A stretch of 62,042 nucleotides of DNA from Sphingobacterium sp. (GTDB lineage Bacteria; Bacteroidota; Bacteroidia; Sphingobacteriales; Sphingobacteriaceae). The translations under genes were made by a program, and so were the position numbers. The DNA lies in contig JAIRVH010000013.1 in NCBI GenBank assembly GCA_031253985.1, positions 1 to 62,042 of the forward strand, in the 5' to 3' direction. Within the stretch, counting starts at the first letter, position 1; each line of letters begins with the position of its first letter. This document shows, in pieces, positions 25,476 to 34,064 of the stretch. The notes beneath the pieces are model-generated. The model searched no databases. It was not told where the DNA came from and worked only from the letters and a program-made list of their open reading frames with translations.

Positions 25476-26281
25476 ATGCTTACTAACGCCATCCACCTTA
25501 GAAATATTGGAATCATCCTCGGGGTCTTACTCTATGGAAATTCCTATGCCCAGAAAAAATTAGAGGTGCTGAATTTTGCTACATTTCACATGAGTTACAC
25601 ACCTGATGCACATAAAGTAAATTTCGATGAAAAGGATAAAAAGAATAGAGATGAAACCCTTAAAATAGCCAAATTATTAGCTGCGTTTAAACCAACAATC
25701 ATATGCGTGGAAATTGTCCCGCAAAAAAATAAAGAACTAAACATAGATTATACTTCTTTTATCGAAGATAAAGCCTATAAAACCAAGTTTGGTGGCGAAG
25801 TAGCCTTAATTGCCTATGAAGTTGGCAAACTTGCAGGAGTAAAAAAATTTATGGAATTGATGAGCAGGAAACCGCTCTTTATAACTACAACATCGGAACA
25901 GAACTAGACAACCAGGTAGATAGCCTAACGTCCAAAAACTATATTAAAAATATAATGAAGGAATTTTCCAGCATTGAAGCACTTTCAACACTCGATAAAT
26001 TAAAGCTATTTAATCAGCAGGAGACTTTACAAAAATTTATTAACCTAAATGCGGATATACTCACGTATAGCAGTACCAAAGGCAATTTTGAGGGAGCAGA
26101 TGAAGCTAGTAAATTCTATCGAAGAAATTTAAGAATATTCTCTAACCTCAATCAAATTGCGGTAACAGAACAGGATCGCATTTTAATTATCTCGGGCGCT
26201 GCTCACGCTGCTTTTCTGCATGAGTTTATAAAAAGGAGTCCTAAATATCAACTTAAAGAAACTGCAGAATACCTGAATTAA
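25476..26281 (+). pseudogene. Exported protein gene with a -1 frameshift (possibly DUF5694-like)
   Basis: Two adjacent frames encode one protein. The first (25476-25907) has a signal peptide ending near YAQ and the start of a domain (LNFATFHMSY, FKPTIICVEIVPQ). After AGVKK at 25847 the homologous reading continues in the -1 frame as IYGIDEQETALYNYNIGTE and runs to 26281 (ILIISGAAHAAFLHEFI). The switch lies on seven A's, read GT A AAA AAA TTT. Restored length is about 268 aa. The family assignment is from memory. It may be a true frameshift mutation, an assembly error in a homopolymer, or programmed -1 frameshifting. The next gene starts 81 nt downstream. Confidence 0.8.
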
Positions 26282-26362
26282 TACAACCGGGAATGACGAT
26301 CTCCTTTTGAAGTCCTTCACATAAAAAGGAAGACTAACCTTTAACTAAAAAAACACGTAAAT

Positions 26363-27094
26363 ATGATAAATTGCAAAAACTGTGGTACGGAAATGACATC
26401 AAAATTCTGTCCCGATTGTGGTCAGCCTGCGGTTCTTAAAAGAATAGACGCCCATTATGTTGCCCATGAAATAGAGCATGTACTTCACTTCGAACGCGGC
26501 ATCCTCTATACTATTCGAGAACTGGTGACTGCTCCCGGACTGAATGTGCGAAACTATATTTCTGAAAACCGAAGCCGCCTAGTGAAGCCGATCATTTTCG
26601 TTATTGTGACATCATTGCTGTATTCTATTATTTCTCATTTCTTCCATACAGAGGAAAGATATGTGCAGTCAATCGACACACACTCCATTGAAAAAAAACT
26701 TATTATAACAACTAAAATCTTCCAGTGGCTACAAAATCATTATGGCTATGCGAATATCATTATGGGTTTCTTTATCGCACTCTGGACCAAAGTTTTCTTC
26801 AAAAAATACGGTTATAACCTTTTCGAAATCCTCATACTTTTGTGTTTTGTTATGGGGATGAGCATGTTAATTTATGCGCTGTTTGCCATCATGGAGGGAA
26901 TTACACATATTAGTCTAATAATGCATGCAACAGTATTAACCTTAGCCTATTATTCTTGGGCAATAGGACAGTTTTTTGATAAATCTAAACTGATCAATTA
27001 TTTTAAAGCATTCATGGTCTTGATATTGGGCTTTATAACATACTCCATAGTCATACTCTGCATCGGTATCACATTGGACATATTGGCAAAGTAA
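26363..27094 (+). CDS. DUF3667 domain membrane protein
   Basis: Begins with a zinc-ribbon-like CKNCG...FCPDCGQP (Cys pairs at 4/7 and 16/19), followed by the conserved YTIRELVTAPGLNVRNYI segment and RSRLVKPIIFVIVTSLLY, the hallmark of DUF3667. About five hydrophobic helices follow to the end. It is an inner-membrane protein of unknown function, common and often multicopy in Bacteroidota. The zinc-ribbon would face the cytosol. It is co-directional with the frameshifted gene. Confidence 0.88.
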   Translation: MINCKNCGTEMTSKFCPDCGQPAVLKRIDAHYVAHEIEHVLHFERGILYTIRELVTAPGLNVRNYISENRSRLVKPIIFVIVTSLLYSIISHFFHTEERYVQSIDTHSIEKKLIITTKIFQWLQNHYGYANIIMGFFIALWTKVFFKKYGYNLFEILILLCFVMGMSMLIYALFAIMEGITHISLIMHATVLTLAYYSWAIGQFFDKSKLINYFKAFMVLILGFITYSIVILCIGITLDILAK

Positions 27095-27133
27095 CAGTTC
27101 GACTATAGGGTGCTATCAAAAAAGAAATAATCA

Positions 27134-28849
27134 TCAATTGATGCGATAAATAGGATAAAGAAGATGAGATCCCTCATAATAAGGAGAATGTCTGTATATC
27201 CAGTCCAACTGTGCATTTCCATTTTCGGTAAATTTAGGATTGATCAGTTTTTCTTTTTCAAATGCAGCTCTTAATTCTTTATCCTCTTTTAAAAGCTTAG
27301 CTGCCGTGTCTTCAAAAACATAAGCTGAATAATACTCTTTCTGGCCTAAGATTGCATCAAAGAAATTCCAGTTGAAATAGGAGTCAACAGCCTCAGGCTC
27401 TAAGGTTTCCAGCAGAAATTTGACGCCTTCTTGATTCAATGGCACCAAAAAATCGCCAGCGCTAAATTTGACCTTACGAACTTCCCTGAGAAGATCGGTA
27501 TCAAAATGCACATAATGCCCCTCATAAGGGCCTGAAGTCGTCTTGAAATCCTTAATCCTGTATTGCTCCACCGTTATAACAGTATCCTTATTGATAGGTA
27601 ACAATTTGATTTGGTTGAGCTTTAACAAATCAATAATTTTCCATTCGGACTGCGGTATTACGTAGTATTTTGGAATAGTAATTTCTTTTGTTGGCATATA
27701 CGTATTGTACAGTTTAACTTGCTTTGAAAATTTTGCGTCCCTATCATACCACAATCTATCTTTGGAAGAAACATCACTCGGTTTATATTTTGCTTCGAAG
27801 CCTTTAAAATCCATCGTTTCATATTTTGAAGAATCAAGCTTCCATCCAATGGCGTATTTATTTCCTATTTTATATTGATCCAGGTTGTCAGTTCTCTTCT
27901 GCTTGATGACCTTATAATTCTGTTCTATAAAATTAAGATTACATACCATATAATCATAAGTCGCTTCAACACGGTCTTTATATGGCTTCAACATGTGCGT
28001 TTCTACCACCGTTCCAATTACATTAAATAAACTGGTATAACCTGTCGCGTATCTCGGTGAGTCCATAAAAGCTGGAAAGCCACCATCTGGAACGTCGTTA
28101 TGGATGTTAACATAGGGAACAGAGATAAATCCTTTTCCCTGAAGATCCTTTAGCAACGTTTTCTGCATTTGGCCGTTAAAGTAGTTTCCCAAAAGGTTTC
28201 CCAAACGTTCTTTATTTGTTGAAATATACGTGAATGTATATTGGTAATCTGCACCGTTGCTGACATGGTTATCAATAAAAACATCAGGTTTGATCCAGTG
28301 AAAAATCTGCTGAAAACTACGCGAATTTTTAGTATCCGTTTTTATAAAATCTCTATTTAAGTCGTAATTTCTAGCATTTCCTCGAAAGCCATACTCCTCT
28401 GGACCATTTTGATTGGCTCTGGAAAAGCTACCTCTATTCAACATTCCACTGACATTATAACTTGCAAGCGCAACGACAATTACATTTTTGGGTGGTTTAA
28501 TTTTTCCTGTTGCCAAATCTCTCATGAGCATCATAGTCGCGTCGATCCCATCTGGCTCTCCGGGATGAATACCATTATTGACAAATAAAATGCACTTCTC
28601 TTTCCTCGAATCCTCCAAAGTATTTCCTGAAGGATTAAATATGACTACATCAATTGGTTTATTGTTATCATCTTGTCCCTTTGATTCATAACTGATCGAT
28701 GCGTATTCCTGTGCTAATCCTTGATAATATCTACGCATTTCATCAAAAGTTGTCGTCTGATTACCATTGCCTTGTTCATATGGTGTAAGCGTCTGGGAAT
28801 AACTTCTACCGGAAAGCAATACAAAAAAAAGTATCAAGATTTTTTTCAT
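27134..28849 (-). CDS. Exported M14 family metallocarboxypeptidase
   Basis: A signal peptide (MKKILILFFVLLSGRSYS, cleavage near 18) exports it. The M14 zinc site is H95-xx-E98 in IHPGEPDG and His195 in FIDNHVSNGADY; the catalytic Glu is probably in TVVETHMLKPY near 290. Substrate-binding Arg/Asn are visible in GNARNYDLNRDF. The C-terminal 240 residues are an unassigned beta domain typical of Bacteroidota M14 proteins of 550-600 aa. It would trim peptides or peptidoglycan stems in the periplasm or outside. It is a single gene converging with the DUF3667 gene. Confidence 0.9.
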   Translation of the reverse strand: MKKILILFFVLLSGRSYSQTLTPYEQGNGNQTTTFDEMRRYYQGLAQEYASISYESKGQDDNNKPIDVVIFNPSGNTLEDSRKEKCILFVNNGIHPGEPDGIDATMMLMRDLATGKIKPPKNVIVVALASYNVSGMLNRGSFSRANQNGPEEYGFRGNARNYDLNRDFIKTDTKNSRSFQQIFHWIKPDVFIDNHVSNGADYQYTFTYISTNKERLGNLLGNYFNGQMQKTLLKDLQGKGFISVPYVNIHNDVPDGGFPAFMDSPRYATGYTSLFNVIGTVVETHMLKPYKDRVEATYDYMVCNLNFIEQNYKVIKQKRTDNLDQYKIGNKYAIGWKLDSSKYETMDFKGFEAKYKPSDVSSKDRLWYDRDAKFSKQVKLYNTYMPTKEITIPKYYVIPQSEWKIIDLLKLNQIKLLPINKDTVITVEQYRIKDFKTTSGPYEGHYVHFDTDLLREVRKVKFSAGDFLVPLNQEGVKFLLETLEPEAVDSYFNWNFFDAILGQKEYYSAYVFEDTAAKLLKEDKELRAAFEKEKLINPKFTENGNAQLDWIYRHSPYYEGSHLLYPIYRIN

Positions 28850-28985
28850 AAGATCAATTTAGAAACCGAATTTACAATAAACTTCTTAAACAATAGCAAC
28901 AACCTCTCCTTGTTCTGACCCATTGTTTTATACTACATTTATTAGCATATGTATTTTTGTATTCCTTGTCTTCCTGACAGAATAA

Positions 28986-29011
28986 AAAATCCCCACCAAA
29001 GGTGAGGATTT
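28986..29011 (-). terminator. Terminator of the aldo/keto reductase gene
   Basis: AAATCCCCACC pairs with GGTGAGGATTT with one mismatch around AAA-type loop, and the minus strand continues into ATTTTTTATT. It lies 51 nt after the reductase stop codon. Confidence 0.78.
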
Positions 29012-29062
29012 CTGTATGATCGTTGGGATCTAATAAGTGATCCCTGGATAACTATAAAATTA

Positions 29063-30007
29063 TCATTTACTCACTTCATTCAACAATTCAATATCTTCTG
29101 TATCCAATTTGAGAGACGGAGCAGCAAACAACGTTTCCAATTGATTTTCATTTGTAGCGCTTACAATAGGTGCCGTGATAAGGGGTTTGGCCAACAACCA
29201 AGCGAGCGCTACCGTCGCCTGTTTTGCTCCATGTTTCTCGGAGATGGAATCCAGTGCTTTCAAAACAGCTTTTCCTTTTTCGTCAAAATACTTCTTAATC
29301 CCTCCCCCTCTGGCTGTTTTATCGAAATCTGCTTCAGTGCGATATTTACCTGTCAGGAAACCTGCAGCAAGTGACCAATAAGGAAATACACTCAAGCCAT
29401 ACCTTTCAACCAACGAAGCATAATCCGTTTCAAAACCTGCCCGTTCAACAAGATTATAATGTGGCTGTAATGCGACATATTTCGGTAGACCGTTTTTCTC
29501 CGCAACCTCAAAGCTTTCGATTAATCGTGCTGGAGACAAATTAGAGGCTGCAATATACCTAACCTTGCCCGCTCTAATCAATTCATCATAAGCAGATAGC
29601 GTCTCCTCCACAGGTGTTATTTTATCGTCAAAATGGGTGTAGTATAAATCAATATGATCTACGCCCAACCTTTTTAAAGATTCATCTGCAGATTTCAGAA
29701 TATGTTTTTTTGAAATATCATAGCCATGCTCCTTCGTTTCTGAGCCGACTTTTGTTGCAATCACCATATCCTGACGATTACCTCGGCTCTTCAGCCATCT
29801 ACCAATAATTTCTTCAGACTGTCCCCCTGTGCCATTTACCCACCATGAATAGGTATCGGCTGTATCAATAAAATTAAATCCTGCCCCTACAAATTTATCT
29901 AAAATCTCAAATGACTGCTGTTGATCCAAAGTCCATCCAAAAACATTTCCACCAAAATTAATAGGTGCTATCTGCAAATCTGTGTGTTGTATTTCTACCT
30001 TTTTCAT
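29063..30007 (-). CDS. Aldo/keto reductase
   Basis: A TIM-barrel NAD(P)H-dependent oxidoreductase, 314 aa. The catalytic tetrad is visible: Asp and Tyr in FIDTADTYSW, Lys in VIATKVGSETK, His in DLYYTHFDD. The sequence is of the YajO/AKR11-like group often annotated as general stress oxidoreductases. The substrate is an unknown aldehyde, ketone or sugar. ATG at 30007. A 13-bp palindrome lies 44-56 nt upstream. Next on the same strand upstream is a zinc alcohol dehydrogenase, separated by a terminator, so they are independent. Confidence 0.93.
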   Translation of the reverse strand: MKKVEIQHTDLQIAPINFGGNVFGWTLDQQQSFEILDKFVGAGFNFIDTADTYSWWVNGTGGQSEEIIGRWLKSRGNRQDMVIATKVGSETKEHGYDISKKHILKSADESLKRLGVDHIDLYYTHFDDKITPVEETLSAYDELIRAGKVRYIAASNLSPARLIESFEVAEKNGLPKYVALQPHYNLVERAGFETDYASLVERYGLSVFPYWSLAAGFLTGKYRTEADFDKTARGGGIKKYFDEKGKAVLKALDSISEKHGAKQATVALAWLLAKPLITAPIVSATNENQLETLFAAPSLKLDTEDIELLNEVSK

Positions 30008-30050
30008 TGAAATTATTTATTTATTGTTCCATCGAATAAAAATAGTTATC

Positions 30051-30063
30051 ACACAATATGTGT
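30051..30063. promoter_or_regulatory. Palindrome ACACA-ATA-TGTGT before aldo/keto reductase
   Basis: A 5-bp arm perfect inverted repeat located 44 nt before the start at 30007. Its arms resemble those of the repeat at 7766-7786 (TACACA/TGTGTA) but with different spacing. Confidence 0.3.
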
Positions 30064-30253
30064 AAAAACTAAACTAAAGTTACGCTATTCACAGCGAGAC
30101 AGCTCCAAAGACCATCACATAAAATTGTCATAAAAAAATCTAAAACAACCTAGTTATTCAGCCCTTAGGCAAAGCTGTAGAAATGTATTTAAAGCTTGGC
30201 TTTAAAATTATAGAAGAAAATGATTGATGAAATATTCAAATGATGTTTCAATA

Positions 30254-30287
30254 AAAACAGGTTGCTCGGAGGAGTCAACCTGTTTTT
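30254..30287 (-). terminator. Strong terminator hairpin after alcohol dehydrogenase
   Basis: AAAAACAGGTTG (30254-30265) pairs with CAACCTGTTTTT (30276-30287). On the minus strand the run ends in T's, terminating the alcohol dehydrogenase transcript 4 nt after its stop. Confidence 0.85.
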
Positions 30288-30290
30288 CTG

Positions 30291-31346
30291 CTACTTTTCG
30301 ATGGATGCCATATCGATTACAAAACGATATTTTACATCACTGTCCAATACCCTTTGATAAGCCTCATTGACATAATCAATGTCAATCATTTCTGTCTCGG
30401 GCAGAATATTATGCTCAGCACAGAAATCGAGCATATCCTGTGTTTCTTGTATTCCTCCAATACTAGAAGCTGTCAGAATCTTATTTCCTCCCATAATGGA
30501 GCGTCCATTAATCTCCATGGGAGCGGCAGGAATTCCCACACAAATATAAACACCTTTAGTTTCCAGCAATGCTAAATAAAGGTTGTAGTCATGTGGTGCG
30601 GATACGGTATCGATGATGAAATCAAAATACGATGAGAACTCTTTTATCTCATCCGCTTCATGTGTATTTAAAAACTTATGTGCGCCAAGCAAAGCTGCGT
30701 CGTCTTTTTTTCGTGGGGAGTGGCTTATCATGGTAACTTCTGCACCCATGGCTACTGCAATTTTAACCGCCATATGCCCTAATCCACCCAAACCCAGTAC
30801 CCCTACCTTGTGACCTTTACCGACATTCCATCTTTTTAATGGCGAATAAGTCGTAATCCCAGCACAAAGCAGCGGTGCAACTTTTTTAATATCCAAAGAC
30901 TCGGGGACATGGAGCACAAAATCTGCATCCGCTACAATATTATTGCTGTAGCCACCAAATGTATAGCTGTGATCATGCATCACATCCTTGCTATTATAAG
31001 TCCAGACCGTCTTCTTTTCTAAACAGAACTGCTGTTGGTCTGACTTGCAATTGTCGCACGCTCCGCAAGAGGCAACCATGCAGCCCACACCAGCTAGATC
31101 ACCTTTTTTAAACTTAGTCACTTCAGAACCGACGGCGCTAATGCGACCTACAATTTCATGACCAGGCACAATGGGGTATTGTGTGCCTCCCCATTCATCA
31201 TGCACTTGATGAATATCGGAGTGACAGATCCCACTATACAAGATATCTATTAAAACATCGTTTGCACCAAGTTCCCTTCTTTCAAATTCCCAGTACTCAA
31301 GTGGAGAACTACTGTCTTTTGCCGCATAACCTTTCGATTTAATCAT
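30291..31346 (-). CDS. Zinc-dependent NAD(P) alcohol dehydrogenase (YahK-like)
   Basis: A medium-chain dehydrogenase of 351 aa, like E. coli YahK or cinnamyl alcohol dehydrogenase. Catalytic zinc ligands: Cys in SGICHSDIHQ and His-Glu in VPGHEIVG; structural zinc Cys cluster near 100 in SCGACDNCKSDQQQFC; cofactor loop GLGGLGHMAVKIA near 183. It reduces aldehydes to alcohols with NADPH in this subfamily. ATG 31346. Divergent from the yceI-like gene with 198 nt between. A role in aldehyde detoxification is likely but not shown. Confidence 0.93.
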   Translation of the reverse strand: MIKSKGYAAKDSSSPLEYWEFERRELGANDVLIDILYSGICHSDIHQVHDEWGGTQYPIVPGHEIVGRISAVGSEVTKFKKGDLAGVGCMVASCGACDNCKSDQQQFCLEKKTVWTYNSKDVMHDHSYTFGGYSNNIVADADFVLHVPESLDIKKVAPLLCAGITTYSPLKRWNVGKGHKVGVLGLGGLGHMAVKIAVAMGAEVTMISHSPRKKDDAALLGAHKFLNTHEADEIKEFSSYFDFIIDTVSAPHDYNLYLALLETKGVYICVGIPAAPMEINGRSIMGGNKILTASSIGGIQETQDMLDFCAEHNILPETEMIDIDYVNEAYQRVLDSDVKYRFVIDMASIEK

Positions 31347-31480
31347 ATTATCTTTTTTTATAGATCAAAATTCGGATACGAAAATGCCTTCGATCCATGA
31401 TTTAATTTGTGCTAAGTTAATGGCTATTGCCGACGAATAAAGAAGCTGCATATAATATTGACATTGCGCAAACAAAAAAA

Positions 31481-31494
31481 CATGTTTCAACATG
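31481..31494. promoter_or_regulatory. Inverted repeat CATGTT-TC-AACATG upstream of yceI-like gene
   Basis: Perfect 6-bp arms around TC, between divergent alcohol dehydrogenase and YceI-family genes and 22 nt before the -7 box at 31517. A candidate operator. Confidence 0.45.
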
Positions 31495-31516
31495 CAACGA
31501 TTGATACAAGTCAATG

Positions 31517-31524
31517 TATATTTG
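31517..31524 (+). promoter_or_regulatory. -7 promoter box TATATTTG of yceI-like gene
   Basis: TATATTTG fits TAnnTTTG and lies 20 nt before the ATG, so the leader would be very short. A clear -33 TTTG at the right spacing is not seen. Confidence 0.5.
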
Positions 31525-31544
31525 AGTTCATATAAATCATTTCA

Positions 31545-32111
31545 ATGAAAAGAATCAATTTAACGCTTGCAATTATTTGCTTAACTTCAATGGCTTTTGC
31601 TCAAAAGGTAAACTACAAAGTGAATACTCAAACATCAACAATCAAGTGGAACGCAAAGAAAGTCGTCGGAGGACATGAAGGAACGATAAATCTGCAGGAC
31701 GGTACGATACAGACAGATAAAGGAAAAATTACTGCTGGAGGTTTTACTATAGATATGAATTCCATGGCATGCACTGATGCCCCTAAACTGACAGGCCATT
31801 TAAAAAATGAAGATTTCTTTAACGTACCCAGCTATCCAACCGCGAAATTTGTCATCAGTAAAGTTGATAACAGCAAAGGACATCCAATCATAACAGGCAA
31901 TCTTACCATCAAGAATAAAACAAAAGCTATATCATTTCCAGCAAAAGTCACCACAACAAACGATGGACTCTCTGCTGAAGCTTTAGGTGTAAAGGTAAAT
32001 AGGCTGGATTTTGACATACAATATCGCTCAGCAAGCTTTTTCTCCGACCTAGGCAATCGCGCTATCGATGATGTGTTTACGCTGGACATCCAGATTAAGG
32101 CAACAAAATAG
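31545..32111 (+). CDS. YceI family exported protein
   Basis: Signal peptide (MKRINLTLAIICLTSMAFA, cleavage near 19) then a lipocalin-like beta barrel characteristic of YceI: VNYKVNTQTSTIKWNAKKVVGGHEG, FTIDMNSMACTD, HLKNEDFFNVPSYPTAKFV. These proteins bind isoprenoid or polyisoprenoid lipids in the periplasm; precise roles vary. Length 188 is typical. It is monocistronic and divergent from the alcohol dehydrogenase. Confidence 0.92.
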   Translation: MKRINLTLAIICLTSMAFAQKVNYKVNTQTSTIKWNAKKVVGGHEGTINLQDGTIQTDKGKITAGGFTIDMNSMACTDAPKLTGHLKNEDFFNVPSYPTAKFVISKVDNSKGHPIITGNLTIKNKTKAISFPAKVTTTNDGLSAEALGVKVNRLDFDIQYRSASFFSDLGNRAIDDVFTLDIQIKATK

Positions 32112-32230
32112 ACACCGCAACAGCGGGTTATATGTCGCTAATCTTCATAAGACAAGACGGAAGGTGTCCCAAAAGTAGGATGACTCCTATGAGGATCGAA
32201 GATTAACACCATACGCTAGATTGATACCTA

Positions 32231-32266
32231 TAAAAATAGGGCTGCCCAATCTTGTTGGGTAGTCCT
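32231..32266 (-). terminator. Terminator facing the minus strand, no gene assigned
   Basis: AGGGCTGCCCAA (32238-32249) and TTGGGTAGTCCT (32255-32266) pair fully over 12 bp with two G-U pairs, and on the minus strand lead into ATTTTTATAGG. No recognised minus-strand gene lies upstream of it, which suggests an unannotated transcript. Confidence 0.6.
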
Positions 32267-32453
32267 ACTTATTTCTCTTGCTCCTTCCAGAAAGAATCTA
32301 CTGGACATCTTAGGGTTTCCTTGACCAATAGCGTGGCCCGCTTTAGTACCGTCAAATATTACAAATAGAGATTCTGTTAAATTAGATTTGATTCAAATTG
32401 CACTTAACAGCCCCGAATATGAACGAAAGTAAAGTTTTAAAATTATCTTTAAA

Positions 32454-32466
32454 CTCCCTAAGGGAG
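32454..32466. promoter_or_regulatory. Palindrome CTCCCT-A-AGGGAG before hypothetical gene
   Basis: A perfect 6-bp-arm inverted repeat ending 17 nt before ATG 32484. AGGGAGGG also resembles a Shine-Dalgarno sequence at a long distance, so the hairpin could mask it. Function uncertain. Confidence 0.3.
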
Positions 32467-32483
32467 GGTTATACAGATAATAT

Positions 32484-33068
32484 ATGGAGAAAATAAAAAC
32501 TTTTCAACAGCACGAGCTTAATAGAATTAGAAAACATTGGAATGATAGTGGCCTTGCATTTGAAAAGTTGGGAAGATCTGCTAATATATTGGATTATTCC
32601 GACCGGGAGATTAATGAAATGCTGCTAGGGATATATAAAGACAGTAAACATCTATTGGTTGATGAAGGTTATTTTATTGATCTTGCCCAAGCCCAAAAAG
32701 CCAGTTGTATTTTAGTGGATGTTTCCTTTTCAAGACGCATTAAACCTGATCCAAACAGCACCCTCCAACTTCAGGACATCCGTAATTTTTACATTCAAGA
32801 TTATTTTATAGAAACCAAAGAAGCTTTTTCCAACAAGAATAAACATAAGATAACCGGCTATTTAAAAAAAATTGGTGGTATCAGTTTAGGTAAAGGGCGA
32901 TACAATTACTTGTATTCTATCCCGAATGATTTTAAGACTTTTTTTGGTGATGCGCCAGCTGATCTGTTCTACCCGATACAACGGTATATAAACGGACTTT
33001 TTTTTGACGACGATTATCGAATTTCAGATTTTGAGGTCATCAGCAAGTTCTCTATCGGCAAGACTTAA
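32484..33068 (+). CDS. Hypothetical protein
   Basis: A 194-aa soluble protein with no signal peptide or membrane segment. The N-terminal half is helical (FQQHELNRIRKHWNDSGL) and the C-terminal half is aromatic-rich (KGRYNYLYSIPNDFKTFFGD, YINGLFFDDDYRISDFEV). I recognise no family or catalytic motif. Codon use looks like its neighbours. It converges with the arr gene 30 nt away. Confidence 0.68.
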   Translation: MEKIKTFQQHELNRIRKHWNDSGLAFEKLGRSANILDYSDREINEMLLGIYKDSKHLLVDEGYFIDLAQAQKASCILVDVSFSRRIKPDPNSTLQLQDIRNFYIQDYFIETKEAFSNKNKHKITGYLKKIGGISLGKGRYNYLYSIPNDFKTFFGDAPADLFYPIQRYINGLFFDDDYRISDFEVISKFSIGKT

Positions 33069-33098
33069 AATTAGGTTGGAAGATCTTCGACCACCTGA

Positions 33099-33842
33099 TT
33101 AATTAATGATCTCTCCTCCTCCTTGATCTAATTTTTCTTTAAATTTTTCAAGTTCCTGAACACCTGGTTCCTTCCATTCCGTCACCTCACCTATAATTCT
33201 CAAGGGAAATTCTGATCGGTAGGAACGGGTTGGATTGCCTGGAAATTTCTGGTCAGTCAGATTCGGATCGTTCTCGTAATCACCTGTAGGTTCTACCATA
33301 AATACCCGCTCCTTGCCATCGCCTTTTGCCAGTGCCGCCGCTAGTCCGGCTCCATTCATCATAGCTGTAAAATAAATGTGGTTCATTTTAAATTCAGCCT
33401 TATAATTGGAATTGAACCCAGGTGTCAATAAATCTCCAATTTGCGCGGTTGCTTTTGTACCATGGTAGAAAGGACCTAGATCAGCCAGATTAGGCTTATA
33501 GGAAGAGGCCAATCTAGCATATTCAGCCGCCATGGCCTCTTCCCCTAAGTCTGTATAGATTTCGGAAATTTTCGAATAGAGTCCAGGCAGCGCGCTGCTT
33601 CCCCGATCATCTTCGATTACCAAAGCGTGATCTAAGGCTATCTGAAGCCAATGTAAGCGATCTGGTATGGTTTTTTGTTGCCTTGCTACAAAATAGGCCG
33701 AAATTAACTTCTCGTGGTCATCAGCAGCTTCCATCCAAGCCTTCATAAAAAAATCTAATGCTTCATCAGTTTTGTCTTCTTCTTCCATACGCATACCTTG
33801 TATACAAAGCTTTACAACATGATTAAATGGTGAAAATTCCAT
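33099..33842 (-). CDS. arr: NAD+-rifampin ADP-ribosyltransferase (Arr) with N-terminal TPR-like domain
   Basis: The C-terminal 125 residues are closely Arr-like: FYHGTKATAQIGDLLTPGF, MNHIYFTAMMNGAGLAAALA, GKERVFMVEPTGDYENDPN, KFPGNPTRSYRSEFPLRI, GEVTEW. Arr transfers ADP-ribose from NAD+ to the rifampin 23-hydroxyl and inactivates it; the His in YHGTK and Asp/Tyr residues of the family are present. Unlike the usual 140-aa Arr, residues 1-115 form a helical repeat domain (DEALDFFMKAWMEA, LGEEAMAAEYARLASSY) resembling TPRs. Start ATG 33842. It is a single chromosomal gene with no mobile element beside it, so probably intrinsic. Resistance itself is inferred, not shown. Confidence 0.92.
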   Translation of the reverse strand: MEFSPFNHVVKLCIQGMRMEEEDKTDEALDFFMKAWMEAADDHEKLISAYFVARQQKTIPDRLHWLQIALDHALVIEDDRGSSALPGLYSKISEIYTDLGEEAMAAEYARLASSYKPNLADLGPFYHGTKATAQIGDLLTPGFNSNYKAEFKMNHIYFTAMMNGAGLAAALAKGDGKERVFMVEPTGDYENDPNLTDQKFPGNPTRSYRSEFPLRIIGEVTEWKEPGVQELEKFKEKLDQGGGEIIN

Positions 33843-33945
33843 ATTTTAAATATTTTAAAAAAGATTATACCTGATCCTCAGTGATCATCATTATTCGAGC
33901 CCTATAATAGTTATATTCTAGCTATCGAACTTATCATAAAGATAA

Positions 33946-33977
33946 CAAAAGAGCCCGTTATTTATAATAACTGGCTC
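33946..33977 (-). terminator. Terminator of amidohydrolase gene
   Basis: GAGCCCGTTAT (33951-33961) pairs with ATAACTGGCTC (33967-33977) with one mismatch, and the minus strand continues into TTTTGTTATC. Confidence 0.7.
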
Positions 33978-34064
33978 CGAGATACAATGGTTCTTTCTTT
34001 TTCAATATTTCTGTCGCGATATGCAATAAGGAGATACTTGCTTTATAGCGTTACAAGGATTCCA

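Larger units (their letters stand above)
32112..32483. other. 372-nt intergenic region with a minus-strand terminator and IS-like end
   Basis: Contains GGTGTCCC at 32163 followed by AAAAGT, which resembles terminal repeats of IS1182-like elements from memory, without a partner or transposase. A minus-strand terminator lies at 32231-32266. A minus-strand open stretch from about 32399 to 32232 (no good start) ends exactly in that terminator. A short palindrome at 32454-32466 precedes the next gene. Confidence 0.45.
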
